Below are positions 8,448 through 16,855 of a DNA stretch of 64,000 nt, one piece after another. Numbering within the stretch: the first letter of the stretch is position 1; each line of letters starts with the position of its first letter. Under the pieces are notes generated by a model that saw nothing but the letters and a program-made list of their open reading frames with translations, ran no database searches and was not told the origin of the DNA. Both the position numbers and the translations under genes were made by a program. Location of the stretch: positions 43,807 through 107,806 of the forward strand of contig DASZBX010000035.1 of assembly GCA_035943635.1 (NCBI GenBank). The letters are read 5' to 3'. The stretch is from DASZBX01 sp035943635. Lineage in GTDB: Bacteria > Actinomycetota > Actinomycetes > Streptomycetales > Catenulisporaceae.

Positions 8448-9767
8448 TCAGTCGGTCGGGGCCGGTCCGCGATACGTACCCTGATACCTGAACCGCAGCG
8501 GCGGTTCCTCGTACTCCTCCAGGGCGTGGGCGATCCAGCCGGCCGTGCGGGCCACGATGAAGATCACCTCTCCGGCGTCCGGGACCATCTCGTACACGTG
8601 CGTCAGCACCGGCAGTGCGAAGTCCACGTTCGGCAGGTCCCGGCCGTGCCGGTGCGCCGTCTCGATCAGGCTCTCGGCCACCGCCCTCAGCTCCGGGCGC
8701 AGGGTGGCGGACTGGTCGAGCAGGTCCAGCAGCACCGTGGCGCGCGGGTCGCCGTCCGGGTACGCCGGATGGCCGAAGCCCTCCACCCAGCCCTGGGTGC
8801 GCAGCCGGTCCGCGTAGGCGCCGACCGGGTCGCCGCTGGCCAGGGCGTCGGCGAGCAGCCGGTAGGAGTGGCTGCCGGCGGCGCCGTGCAAGGGCCCGTC
8901 GAAGGCGCCGAGCGCGGCCGAGACGACCGCGTACGGATGCGCCCGGGCCGAGGCCGCGACCCGCCCGGCCAGGGTGGACACGGCCAGGTCGTGGTCGGCC
9001 AGCACGATCAGCGCGGCGTTCAGGGCCTTGATCCGCTCGGGGGTGGCGGTCCGGGCGGTCAGCTTCGGCCACAGGCGCCGCGCGAGCGAGGGCGACTCGG
9101 CGCTCTGCGCGCGCTCGGCGGTGCGGCCGCACGCGTCGCTTCCGTCCGCGTACGGCAGCGCGTCGATCAACATGGCGATCAATGTGGCGGCCGCCGCGAC
9201 CACCGGGCCGGGCCGGGTGTCGAACCGGAGCGGGTCCGTGGCCGACCCGACCGCGGGAACGATCCGCAGCAGGTCGGTCAGCCGCGCCGACGCGGGCAGC
9301 GCGGCGCGCACGGTGCGCACGATCTGCACGGTCGCGGCCGGCGCGGCGAAGGTCGGCGGCCGGCCCAGACTCCCGGTCCACAACAGCCCGACCACCGATT
9401 CGAACGACTCCGTCCGGGCCAGCCGGGCGACCTCCAGGCCGCGGTAGTACAGCTTGCCGTCCTTCATCTGGGTCAACCCGGTCGCGATGACCGGCTGCCC
9501 GGCCGCGCCGCGCCCGCCCGCGGCCAGGCCGGACCGGCCCTGCGGGTCCGCCTGCCCGGGCGGCTCCTGCCGGCCGAGCCTGGATCGGGCGGCCAGCGCG
9601 TCCACCTCCGCCTGGTCGAACCAGCTGCCGCGCCCGCCCTGCTCGCGCACGCTGTGAAGTAGGCCACGGCTGACATAGGCGTACACGGTCTCGGGTTTGA
9701 CCCCGAGACGGTCCGCGACCTGCCGCGTCGACAGCTTCGCCGTCGGGACCTGGCCGTATCTGCTCAT
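8448..9767 (-). CDS. Citrate synthase-like protein with N-terminal helix-turn-helix
   Basis: 439 residues. Residues 8-60 are a MerR/excisionase-type HTH (LSTRQVADRLGVKPETVYAYVSR). Residues 90-439 are a citrate/2-methylcitrate synthase domain. The catalytic positions are kept: H259 (ADHD), H294 (GPLHGAAG), H333 (GFGHPAY) and D382 (NVDFAL). Start ATG 9767 has AAAGGCGG upstream. It is divergent from a second citrate synthase with a 98-bp gap. HTH-citrate synthase next to citrate synthase is a known arrangement in streptomycetes, but the role of the fusion is not established. It may be an enzyme, a metabolite-sensing repressor, or both. Confidence 0.88.
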   Translation of the reverse strand: MSRYGQVPTAKLSTRQVADRLGVKPETVYAYVSRGLLHSVREQGGRGSWFDQAEVDALAARSRLGRQEPPGQADPQGRSGLAAGGRGAAGQPVIATGLTQMKDGKLYYRGLEVARLARTESFESVVGLLWTGSLGRPPTFAAPAATVQIVRTVRAALPASARLTDLLRIVPAVGSATDPLRFDTRPGPVVAAAATLIAMLIDALPYADGSDACGRTAERAQSAESPSLARRLWPKLTARTATPERIKALNAALIVLADHDLAVSTLAGRVAASARAHPYAVVSAALGAFDGPLHGAAGSHSYRLLADALASGDPVGAYADRLRTQGWVEGFGHPAYPDGDPRATVLLDLLDQSATLRPELRAVAESLIETAHRHGRDLPNVDFALPVLTHVYEMVPDAGEVIFIVARTAGWIAHALEEYEEPPLRFRYQGTYRGPAPTD

Positions 9768-9784
9768 CCGGGCCGCCTTTCATA

Positions 9785-9803
9785 TTGACTGGTCAACATT
9801 GAC
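9785..9803. promoter_or_regulatory. Candidate operator between the divergent citrate synthases
   Basis: TTGAC-TG-GTCAA forms a palindrome at 9785-9796, followed two bases later by a third TTGAC half-site at 9799-9803. It sits in the middle of the 98-bp divergent gap, where it could overlap promoters on both strands (TTGACT could be a -35 for the + gene). An obvious candidate ligand is the HTH domain of the neighbouring citrate synthase fusion. This is inference. Confidence 0.45.
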
Positions 9804-9865
9804 AATACTGTATCCAGAGAGGAGGGTCCAGGCAGAGCGAAGAGGCGAGAAAGGCAGGAAGAGCG

Positions 9866-11032
9866 ATGGCAGAAACCGAGACCCTGATCGACGTCCCGCG
9901 CGGGCTCAAGGGCGTGGTGGTGACCGACACCGAGCTCGGCGACGTCCGCGGCCGCGAGGGCTTCTACCACTACCGGGAGTACTCGGCCGTCGACCTCGCG
10001 CAGGAGCGCGGGATCGAGGACGTCTGGTTCCTGATGTTCGACGGCCGCCTGCCGGACGCCTCCGAGAGCGAGCAGTTCCGCAAGCAGGTCAACGGACTGC
10101 GCACCCTGCCCGAGCCGCTGCGCCCGGCGCTCGCGGCCATCGCCGCGGCCAGCGGCAGCCCGCTGGACGGCCTGCGCACCGCGCTGTCCCTGGCCGGGTC
10201 GGCTTACGGAATGCGACCCCTGATGGACCTGACCCACGACCGGCGCCGCGCCGACGCCCTCTACGCCGCCGCGGTCACGCCCACCCTGCTGACCGCGATC
10301 CACCGCCTGGGCAAGGGAATGGCACCGATCGAGCCGCGCGAGGACCTGAGCTACTCGGCCAACTATCTCTTCATGCTGACCGGCACGGAACCGCAGCCGC
10401 ACGTGGCCCGCGCGGTCGAGCAGTACATGATCTCGACCATCGACCACGGCTTCAACGCCTCGACCTTCACCGCCCGGGTGATCGCGTCCACCGGCGCCGA
10501 CCTGGCCGCCTGCCTGGTCGGCGCGATCGGCTCGCTCTCCGGCCCGCTGCACGGCGGCGCGCCCAGCCGGGCCCTGGACACCCTGGACGCGATCGGCACC
10601 CCGGACCGGATCGACCCGTGGATCACCGAGCAGGTCCTCGCCGGCAACCGGATCATGGGCTTCGGCCACCCGATCTACCGCACCGAGGACCCGCGCTCGC
10701 GCATGCTCAAGGGCATCGCCCGCGGCTTCGGCGGCGCGCAGGTCGAGTTCGCGATCCAGGTCGAGCGCCGGGTGCTGGAACTGCTCGCGCAGCTCAAGCC
10801 CGGCCGCGAGCTGCACACGAACGTCGAGTTCTACGCGGGCGTGGTGATGGAGCAGTGCGGCCTGCCGCGGGAGATGTTCACCCCGACCTTCGCCAGCAGC
10901 CGGGTGATCGGCTGGTGCGCGAACATCCTGGAGCAGGCCCGGGACACGAAGATCATCCGCCCGTCGGCGCGGTACGTCGGCCCGCCGCCGCCCCGGCCGA
11001 TCCCGGGCCTGGGCGGCGAAGGCCCGCGCTGA
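9866..11032 (+). CDS. Citrate synthase / 2-methylcitrate synthase-like enzyme
   Basis: Condenses oxaloacetate with acetyl-CoA (or propionyl-CoA). 388 residues, normal for the family. Family motifs are STIDHGFNAST (H194), GPLHGGA (H229), GFGHPIY (H268) and NVEFYAG. The last puts Glu321 where the general-base Asp usually sits, whereas the divergent fusion protein keeps Asp. GAAAGGCAGGAAG provides the ribosome site for ATG 9866. Which acyl-CoA is preferred cannot be read from the sequence. Shared control with the HTH fusion is likely. Confidence 0.9.
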   Translation: MAETETLIDVPRGLKGVVVTDTELGDVRGREGFYHYREYSAVDLAQERGIEDVWFLMFDGRLPDASESEQFRKQVNGLRTLPEPLRPALAAIAAASGSPLDGLRTALSLAGSAYGMRPLMDLTHDRRRADALYAAAVTPTLLTAIHRLGKGMAPIEPREDLSYSANYLFMLTGTEPQPHVARAVEQYMISTIDHGFNASTFTARVIASTGADLAACLVGAIGSLSGPLHGGAPSRALDTLDAIGTPDRIDPWITEQVLAGNRIMGFGHPIYRTEDPRSRMLKGIARGFGGAQVEFAIQVERRVLELLAQLKPGRELHTNVEFYAGVVMEQCGLPREMFTPTFASSRVIGWCANILEQARDTKIIRPSARYVGPPPPRPIPGLGGEGPR

Positions 11033-11058
11033 TCGCCGGACGGGCCCGGGTCGGGTCT

Positions 11059-11077
11059 GGCTTGGCCGCGCCAGGCC
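11059..11077 (+). terminator. Possible hairpin after the citrate synthase gene
   Basis: GGCTTGGC-CGC-GCCAGGCC forms an eight-pair stem with one G.T pair in the 73-bp gap before the convergent kynU stop. No T-run follows. It could terminate transcription from either side, but the evidence is weak. Confidence 0.35.
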
Positions 11078-11105
11078 GGGTCAGGCCCCTTCAGGTCACG
11101 TCAGG

Positions 11106-12380
11106 TCAGGTCACGGCGCCGCGCACGGCGAACCGCTCGTCGCGCCACGACTGGCCGGCCAGCACGTCGGCGAGAATCTCGGCGGCGTCCCAGATGTCGC
11201 AGTAGGACAGGTAGAGCGGCGTGAACCCGAAGCGCATGATGTCGGGCGTGCGGAAATCGCCGATCACGCCGCGCTCGATCAGCGCCTGCACGACCTCGTA
11301 CCCGTGCGGGTGGCGCAGCGAGACCTGGCTGCCGCGCTGCGCCGGATCCCGGGGAGTGACCAGGGCCGGCCCGGAGCCGTCTCCCGGCTCGAGTCCGAGC
11401 CGGTCGGTGAGGTCGATGAACAATCCGGTCAGGCCGAGGCTTTTGGCTCGTAGCGCCCGGAGGTCGACCTCGTCCCACACGTCCAGGCTGGCCTGCAGGG
11501 CCACGCAGCTGAGCAGCGGGGGAGTGCCGGTCAGGAACCGTCCGGCGCCCGCGGCCGGAGCGTAGTCGGGCTCGAAGGCGAACGGGTCCGCGTGCCCGAA
11601 CCAGCCGGTCAGCGGTTGGCTGGCCGACTCGTGGTGCCGCGCGGCGGCGTAGAGGAACGCGGGCGAGCCGGGGCCGCCGTTGAGGTACTTGTAGGTGCAG
11701 CCGACCGCGAAGTCGACCTCGCATTCGCCCAGCCGCACCGGGATCGCGCCGGCCGAGTGGCACAGATCCCAGACCATCAGCGAGCCGTGCCGGTGCACCT
11801 GTTCGGTCACCGCGGCCATGTCGTGCAGCCGGCCGGTGCGGTAGTCGACGTGGGAGAGCAGCACGACGGCGACGCGTTCGTCCAGTAGATCGTCGAGCGC
11901 TGCGCCGTCCCGGCCGACCAGGCGGCGTTCGATCCCTGCGCCCGACCCGCAGACCCCTTCGGTCAGGTAGAGGTCGGTCGGGAAGCTGCCGAGTTCGCTG
12001 ACCACGACCGGCCGGCCCGGGCGCAGCCGGAGCGCGGCGCTGAGTACCTTGAACAGGTTCACCGAGGTCGAGTCGCAGACCACCACCTCCCCGGGCCGGG
12101 CGCCGACCAGCGGCGCGATCCGGTCGCCGAGGCCGCGCGGCAGGTCGTACCAGCCGGCCTCGTTCCAGCTGCGGATCAGGCCTTGGCCCCATTCGCACTC
12201 GACCGCCTGCGTCATGCGGGCGGAGGTGTGCCGCGGCAGCGCGCCAAGCGAGTTGCCGTCCAGATAGATCACGCCCTCGGGCAGCGCGAAGAGGTCGCGG
12301 AACTTGGCCAGCGGGTCCGCGGCGTCGCGGGCGGCGCACTCGTCGCGGCTGGTCGGCGAGGGGCTCACGGTCACGCTCAT
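11106..12380 (-). CDS. kynU: Kynureninase
   Basis: A PLP enzyme cleaving L-kynurenine to anthranilate and alanine. 424 residues, full length. GVIYLDGNSLGALPR at residues 37-51 is the family N-terminal signature. WDLCHSAGA (D205, H208) and TYKYLNGGPGSPA with K231 form the cofactor site. Its ATG lies 3 nt after the kynA stop, so the two are co-translated. With kynA here and kynB on the other side of the Lrp gene, the locus carries all three steps from tryptophan to anthranilate. Confidence 0.95.
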   Translation of the reverse strand: MSVTVSPSPTSRDECAARDAADPLAKFRDLFALPEGVIYLDGNSLGALPRHTSARMTQAVECEWGQGLIRSWNEAGWYDLPRGLGDRIAPLVGARPGEVVVCDSTSVNLFKVLSAALRLRPGRPVVVSELGSFPTDLYLTEGVCGSGAGIERRLVGRDGAALDDLLDERVAVVLLSHVDYRTGRLHDMAAVTEQVHRHGSLMVWDLCHSAGAIPVRLGECEVDFAVGCTYKYLNGGPGSPAFLYAAARHHESASQPLTGWFGHADPFAFEPDYAPAAGAGRFLTGTPPLLSCVALQASLDVWDEVDLRALRAKSLGLTGLFIDLTDRLGLEPGDGSGPALVTPRDPAQRGSQVSLRHPHGYEVVQALIERGVIGDFRTPDIMRFGFTPLYLSYCDIWDAAEILADVLAGQSWRDERFAVRGAVT

Positions 12381-12383
12381 CGG

Positions 12384-13232
12384 CTACAGCTCGTTCCGTA
12401 CGGTCCACAGTTCGGGGAAGACGTCCTGCTCGGCGGCCTTCCGCAGCCAGTGCAGGCCGCTGGAGCCGCCCGTGCCCGGCTTCGTGCCCATGCTGCGCTT
12501 GACCGCCGCCAGGTGCCGCTGACGCCAGCGGGTGACTCGCTCGGCCACGTCCAGCATCAGTTCGGCCAGCTGCTTCACGTCCTGGTATCGCTCGTCTTCG
12601 TCCTCGTAGACGGCCAGCCAGGCCTGCTCGACCTCGGGCCGTGCCACGTACGCCGCCGACGCAGCAGCCTCGGCCGGGTCTCCCGCCTCCGCCGCGAGCA
12701 CGCCGCGCCGGCGCAGGACCGCGAGCACGTCGTCGTACAGGCTCGGCGAGTTCAACGTCTCGGTGAGCTCCTTGAGCACGTCCGGCACGGCCGCGTACAG
12801 CTTCACCAGCCCGGGCGACTTGTTGCCGAGCAGGAACTCCAGGTGCAGGTACATGAACGACTGGAATCCCGAGGCCTCGCCGAGCGCGGCGCGGAAGGAG
12901 CTGAACTCCATCGGTGTGAGCGTGCTCAGGATGTCCCACGACCCGGTCAGCACGTCCTGCACCCCGAGGCCGCGGCGCAGTGCGGCCATCGCGCCGGGCA
13001 GGTCGTCGGTCCGCAGCGCGTGCTGGGCCTGCGTCCACTCGAACCGCAACTGGCCGAAGAGCAGCTCCATGACCTGCGTGGCCACGATGAACGACCGCTC
13101 GGCCGCGATGTCGGTGCGCGGGCGCAGCAGCGAGTGCAGCGTGTCGATTCCGGCGTAGGCGGCATAGGGCGTGGTCGGGTTCCTCCCGCCGAACTCCAGC
13201 CGTGGCGGCGTCACCGTCTTCTCGTCCAGCAT
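12384..13232 (-). CDS. kynA: Tryptophan 2,3-dioxygenase
   Basis: Heme enzyme oxidising L-tryptophan to N-formylkynurenine. From ATG 13232 (GGAGG seven bases upstream) it has 282 residues, the usual bacterial length; the frame extends further up without a ribosome site. Conserved features include TPYAAYAGIDTLHSLL at the N terminus, ERSFIVATQVMELLFGQL, SGFQSFMYLHLEFLLGNKS in the middle and RWRQRHLAAVKRSMGTKPGT near the C terminus, which contains the heme-ligand His region. First gene of the kynA-kynU pair. Confidence 0.95.
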   Translation of the reverse strand: MLDEKTVTPPRLEFGGRNPTTPYAAYAGIDTLHSLLRPRTDIAAERSFIVATQVMELLFGQLRFEWTQAQHALRTDDLPGAMAALRRGLGVQDVLTGSWDILSTLTPMEFSSFRAALGEASGFQSFMYLHLEFLLGNKSPGLVKLYAAVPDVLKELTETLNSPSLYDDVLAVLRRRGVLAAEAGDPAEAAASAAYVARPEVEQAWLAVYEDEDERYQDVKQLAELMLDVAERVTRWRQRHLAAVKRSMGTKPGTGGSSGLHWLRKAAEQDVFPELWTVRNEL

Positions 13233-13377
13233 CAGTGGTCCTCCTGCTTCTCGTGGTGCAGGATCATTCTGTGCCGTCGCGGCGGTTCTTTGAATGGGCA
13301 TCGGGCATCGGTTCGCGGTTTTCACTTATTATGCGCAAGGCATCACCCGGATGCGGCTTTCGGATTGAGAGGTCACT
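13233..13377. promoter_or_regulatory. Divergent kynA / Lrp-regulator promoter region
   Basis: In this 145-bp gap, TATTAT at 13327-13332 is a -10-like box for the + strand. The overlapping complement reads CATAAT (13334-13329) for the - strand, so the two promoters may share the same bases. Neither has a good -35, which would fit activator-dependent promoters. The Lrp-family protein encoded at 13378 is the natural regulator, by analogy with KynR-type control of kyn genes in other bacteria. Confidence 0.4.
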
Positions 13378-13833
13378 GTGGACGCGGTCGATCGACATGT
13401 GCTCGCCGAGTTGCAGCAGGACGCGCGGCTGTCGTTCAACGAACTGTCCCGCCGGGTGAACCTCTCCCCGCCCGCGGTGGCCGAGCGGGTGCGCCGGCTG
13501 GAGGCCGACGGCGTGATCCTCGGCTACCACGCGCACGTCGACCTGCTGCGGGCCGGGCGCCCGATCACCGCGCTGGTCCAGGTGCAGTGCTACGGCCCGC
13601 GCTGCGTACTGCGCGACCCGGCGGTGGCGCACTGGCCGGAGGTGCTCCAGATGCACCGGGTCACCGGCGGCGCGTGCTGCGTACTGATGGTGGCCGTGTC
13701 CGCGATGGCGGATTTCGAGGCCCTGATCGACCGGCTGGCCGAGTACGGTCAGCCGTCGAGCACGATGATCCTGTCGAGTCCGGTGCTGTGGCGCGAGGTC
13801 GCCCCGGCGCCCGGGGAAGGAGCCACCCGATGA
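13378..13833 (+). CDS. Lrp/AsnC-family regulator of the kynurenine locus
   Basis: 151 residues. An N-terminal winged HTH (DRHVLAELQQDARLSFNELSRRVNLSPPAVAERVRRLEADGVI) is followed by the effector-binding RAM domain containing the VTGGACCVLMVAV strand. GTG 13378 has GAGAGG upstream. It is divergent from kynA and overlaps the kynB start by 4 nt (ATGA), so regulator and kynB are one transcript. The likely role is sensing tryptophan or kynurenine and controlling both arms; the ligand is inferred. Confidence 0.9.
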   Translation: MDAVDRHVLAELQQDARLSFNELSRRVNLSPPAVAERVRRLEADGVILGYHAHVDLLRAGRPITALVQVQCYGPRCVLRDPAVAHWPEVLQMHRVTGGACCVLMVAVSAMADFEALIDRLAEYGQPSSTMILSSPVLWREVAPAPGEGATR

Positions 13834-14666
13834 GCCGCGACGTCCTGACCAGACCCGCCGCCCCGCCGGACCACACGGCTACGTATGGACCGGATCCGGA
13901 CCAGATCGTCGACATTTGGCGGCCGCGCCACAGTGCCACTGACCTGGGCGGTACTGGTCCGGGAGCGCCGCTCGCGGTCGTGATCCACGGCGGCTTCTGG
14001 CGCGCGGAATACGACCGGATCCACTCCCGTCCGATGGCCGACGCCCTGGCCGACGCGGGCTACGCGGTGGCCGTGCCGGAGTACCGGCGGGCCGGGTCGC
14101 CGGGCGGGGGCGGCTGGCCGGGCACGTTCGACGACATCGCGGCGGTCCTGGACGCGGTCGGCGCCCTGGCCGCCCCGTTCGGCGCGGACCCGGCCCGGAC
14201 CGGGTGGGTCGGCCACTCGGCCGGCGGCCACCTCGCGCTCTGGGCCGCCGCCCGCCACCGCCTCCCGGCCGGCTCGCCGTGGCGCACCGACCGTCCGGCC
14301 GCCGCGGGCGTCGTCTCGCTGGCCGGGTGCACCTCGCTGGCGCTGAGCCATGCGTGGGGTGAGGGCGGCGGCGCGGCGGCGAACCTGCTCGGCGGATCGC
14401 CGGAACGCTTCCCCGAACGGTACGCCGCCGCCGACCCCGCCGCGCTGCTGCCGTCGGGGGCTGAGGTGGTGCTCGTCCACGGGACGCAGGACCAGCAGGT
14501 GAGGCTCGAGATGAGCCGTCAGTACGCGAAGATGGCTGGTGAAGCCGGGGATACGGTGACGTATGTCGAGCTGCCCGGCAGCGACCACTTCGACCTGATC
14601 GACCCGCTGTCCGCCGCGTGGCCGAGTGTTCTGGACGCGATCGCGTCGGTGGTGCCGGGACGGTGA
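13830..14666 (+). CDS. kynB: Kynurenine formamidase-like alpha/beta hydrolase
   Basis: 278 residues of the alpha/beta-hydrolase fold: HGGFW at 53-57 (the AFMID-type oxyanion motif), nucleophile Ser130 in GHSAGGH, an acid in VHGTQDQQV and a His in LPGSDHFDL. It is therefore the hydrolase-type formamidase, not the metal-dependent cyclase-type KynB found in many bacteria. The symbol is given for the reaction. It would convert N-formylkynurenine to kynurenine, joining kynA and kynU. Start ATG overlaps the regulator's stop. Confidence 0.82.
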   Translation: MSRDVLTRPAAPPDHTATYGPDPDQIVDIWRPRHSATDLGGTGPGAPLAVVIHGGFWRAEYDRIHSRPMADALADAGYAVAVPEYRRAGSPGGGGWPGTFDDIAAVLDAVGALAAPFGADPARTGWVGHSAGGHLALWAAARHRLPAGSPWRTDRPAAAGVVSLAGCTSLALSHAWGEGGGAAANLLGGSPERFPERYAAADPAALLPSGAEVVLVHGTQDQQVRLEMSRQYAKMAGEAGDTVTYVELPGSDHFDLIDPLSAAWPSVLDAIASVVPGR

Positions 14667-15040
14667 CGGGCATGGGCATGGGCGCCGACGCGCAGCAGGG
14701 CACGGCCGGTCGGCCGGCCCACGTGCGCTGGATCGCGGGCGGCACCGGCGCGGGCAAGAGCACCCTGACCCGGGCGCTGCACGAACGGTTCGACCTGACC
14801 GTGTTCGACGGCGACCGGGCCGAACGCCGCTGGCTGGAGCGCTGCACGCCGGAACGTCACCCGTACTTCACCGCGATGCGCGACCTGCCGCCCGGAGCCA
14901 CCATCTGGGTCGCCGAGGTCCGCCGCCAGGCCGAGGCGCACGGCCTGGCCGACAGCGTCCTGACGATCGACGGTTCGCTCGGCATCCCCGACCTCGCGGC
15001 CCTCGCCGCGGAACGTTTCCGGCTCGGCGAGGCCCGGTAG
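14663..15040 (+). CDS. Short P-loop NTPase, probably internally shortened
   Basis: 125 residues from GTG 14663, which overlaps the kynB stop (GTGA). RWIAGGTGAGKSTLTRAL near residue 20 is a clear Walker A. The C-terminal IDGSLGIPDLAALAAERFRL matches the end of AAA-type small kinases, which normally run to about 175-200 residues. The central part carrying Walker B and the lid is missing or very short, with the junction near GATIWVAEV. The frame stays open. It may be a natural short form or an in-frame deletion. No substrate can be named. Confidence 0.55.
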   Translation: MTGMGMGADAQQGTAGRPAHVRWIAGGTGAGKSTLTRALHERFDLTVFDGDRAERRWLERCTPERHPYFTAMRDLPPGATIWVAEVRRQAEAHGLADSVLTIDGSLGIPDLAALAAERFRLGEAR

Positions 15041-15103
15041 CGCTCTGCTCCCGCCCGCGGCCGCGTCTTCTCCGGCTGCCGCGGCTTCTCCTCCGGCGGG
15101 CTG

Positions 15104-15134
15104 TTGACCTTCACCTTTGGGGAAGCCGCATAGT
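15104..15134 (+). promoter_or_regulatory. MerR-type promoter with 19-bp spacer and dyad operator
   Basis: TTGACC at 15104-15109 and CATAGT at 15129-15134 are separated by 19 bp, the over-long spacing typical of MerR-controlled promoters. An inverted repeat CTTCACC-TTT-GGGGAAG (6 of 7 pairs) lies at 15109-15125 between them. The MerR-family gene starts 45 bp downstream, so this should be its autoregulated promoter. Confidence 0.75.
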
Positions 15135-15178
15135 GGTCGTGACCGGGCAGCCGCCCGGAACGAGGAGCCGGAGCCGTC

Positions 15179-16006
15179 ATGAACCTGGTCAGTATCGGGG
15201 AGTTCGCCCGTCTGTCGCGGCTGTCGCCCAAGGCGCTGCGTCTTTACGACGAACTCGGACTGCTGATCCCGGCCGAGGTCGACGCGGAGACCGGTTACCG
15301 CCGGTATGCGCAGACGCAGCTGGAACGGGCCCGCATGGTGGCCTCGCTGCGCCGGATCCGCGTGCCGCTGGCCCGGATCAGGGACATGCTGGCCCTGGAC
15401 CCGGCCGCGGCGGCCGAGGAGATCCGCGCCTACTGGGCCGGGGCCGAGGCTGAATACGCGGCCCAGCGAGTGCTCGTCGGCTACCTCGTCGACCGTCTTC
15501 ACGGAAAGAAGTCCGCCATGTATGAGGTCGCCATCCGCGACATTCCCGCGCGCAGCCTGCTCAGCGTCATCCGCAGGGTGCACGAGGACGAAGTGATCCC
15601 GATGGGCCGGGAGCTGTTCATCCACCGGCTCGCCCGCGGCGGCGTCCCCCGGATCGAGGGGATCGCCGGGGCGCCGTTCACCATGTTCCACGGAGAGGTG
15701 AGCGCCGACAGCGACGGCCCGGTCGAGTGGTGCTGGCCCGTCCCCGACGACCAGGCGCAGGAGATCGCCGCGCGGTTCCCCGACCTGACGCTGCGCATCG
15801 AGCCCGCGCATCAGGAGGCGTTCGTCCGCCTCGGCGCCGTCGGGGCGGGCGGCGGGACCCAGGCCGAGGTCGCCGTCGAGTCCCTGTTCGCCTGGACCAC
15901 GCAGCAGGACCTCCAGCCGTCCGGGGGCGTTCGCAGCGTGCTGGTTTTCCACCCCGCCGGCAAGGGGGCCGGACCGGACACCGAGTTCGCGGTGGCGCTG
16001 CACTGA
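15179..16006 (+). CDS. MerR-family regulator with GyrI-like effector domain
   Basis: 275 residues. Residues 1-70 form the MerR winged HTH (IGEFARLSRLSPKALRLYDELGLL...GYRRYAQTQLERARMV). A dimerisation helix spans about 80-115. Residues 120-275 look like the GyrI/AraC effector-binding (SOUL-like) domain seen in BmrR-type multidrug sensors (YEVAIRDIPARSLLSVIRRV). It should twist its 19-bp-spacer promoter when a hydrophobic ligand binds. No exporter gene is adjacent; the next gene is a broken phosphatase, so the target other than itself is unknown. Confidence 0.9.
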   Translation: MNLVSIGEFARLSRLSPKALRLYDELGLLIPAEVDAETGYRRYAQTQLERARMVASLRRIRVPLARIRDMLALDPAAAAEEIRAYWAGAEAEYAAQRVLVGYLVDRLHGKKSAMYEVAIRDIPARSLLSVIRRVHEDEVIPMGRELFIHRLARGGVPRIEGIAGAPFTMFHGEVSADSDGPVEWCWPVPDDQAQEIAARFPDLTLRIEPAHQEAFVRLGAVGAGGGTQAEVAVESLFAWTTQQDLQPSGGVRSVLVFHPAGKGAGPDTEFAVALH

Positions 16007-16115
16007 GCCGAGGTATCGCAGGCCGTCGCGAGGCGTCGCGGGGAGAGTGAATTCATTGCGAAAAGTGCTCGATTAGTCACCCTGAGTGGTGAAAGTGTCG
16101 TATGATGGCGCCATT

Positions 16116-16839
16116 GTGACGACGGCCCTGTCCAAGAACCGCACGCGGTCCGGTCGCCTCGAAGCCGCACCGCCCGCACCGTCCAGCCCGTCCGCGGCCA
16201 CCGGCTGGCGTTCCCGCCTTCCGCTGCGGGCCGAGCAGGACCGCAGCGGGTGGGCCACGGCCGGGTCGTTCGCCCCGCCGGCCGGCTCGGCCGCCGTCGC
16301 TGGCGCAGGCCGCTTCCGCAGGGGCCCGGCCGTCGCCGGCTCGCCCGGGTACCAGAGGTTCTGGCGAATAGCACTTCTGATATCGCCGGGCATCTGGGTT
16401 CTGATAGTACTCTCGCTCTCCCTCGGGTACGGCGACCGGGTCCAGTTGCTGCCGCTGCTGGCTGCCGCGCCCGCGATAGCCTGCGCGGGCACCGGCCGCA
16501 GGCAGTGTGTGGTCCTCGGCTGCGGGTGCGCACTGTTCGCCCTGGTCCCGATCCCGCAGGAACCGCCGACCGGCCTCGGCGAACGGATCGGCACCGCGCC
16601 GGCGGTGCTCGCCGTGGCCTGTTCCAGTTATCTGATCGCGCACCGCCGGCTCAGGATGCAGCGCTCGCTGCAACCGATCCGGCGTGTTCTTCCCGCTCGC
16701 CGAGGTCCTCGCCGGCACCTGCGCCGCCGCGCAGCCGAGCGCGATCGCCGAGGCCGTCCGCGTCCACCTGATCGCGCACACCGAGGGAACCGTGCACGAC
16801 GACGCGGCCGTACTCGTCCTGCGCAGGCTCGCCGACTGA
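16116..16839 (+). pseudogene. SpoIIE-type PP2C phosphatase gene with the catalytic middle deleted
   Basis: The 5' part encodes a Pro/Ala/Arg-rich N terminus and three or four membrane segments, ending near LRMQRSLQP (about 16680). From 16684 the next frame (+1) encodes VFFPLAEVLAGTCAAAQPS and ends HDDAAVLVLRRLAD, the last part of a SpoIIE/PP2C phosphatase domain. About 170 residues holding the metal-binding aspartates are absent and the halves are out of frame. TATGAT at 16101-16106 is a likely -10 box. GTG 16116 is the probable leaderless start, since no Shine-Dalgarno site is visible. The original protein would have been a membrane-linked anti-sigma-factor phosphatase. Confidence 0.75.
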
Positions 16840-16855
16840 CGCCCCTGCCGCGGTT

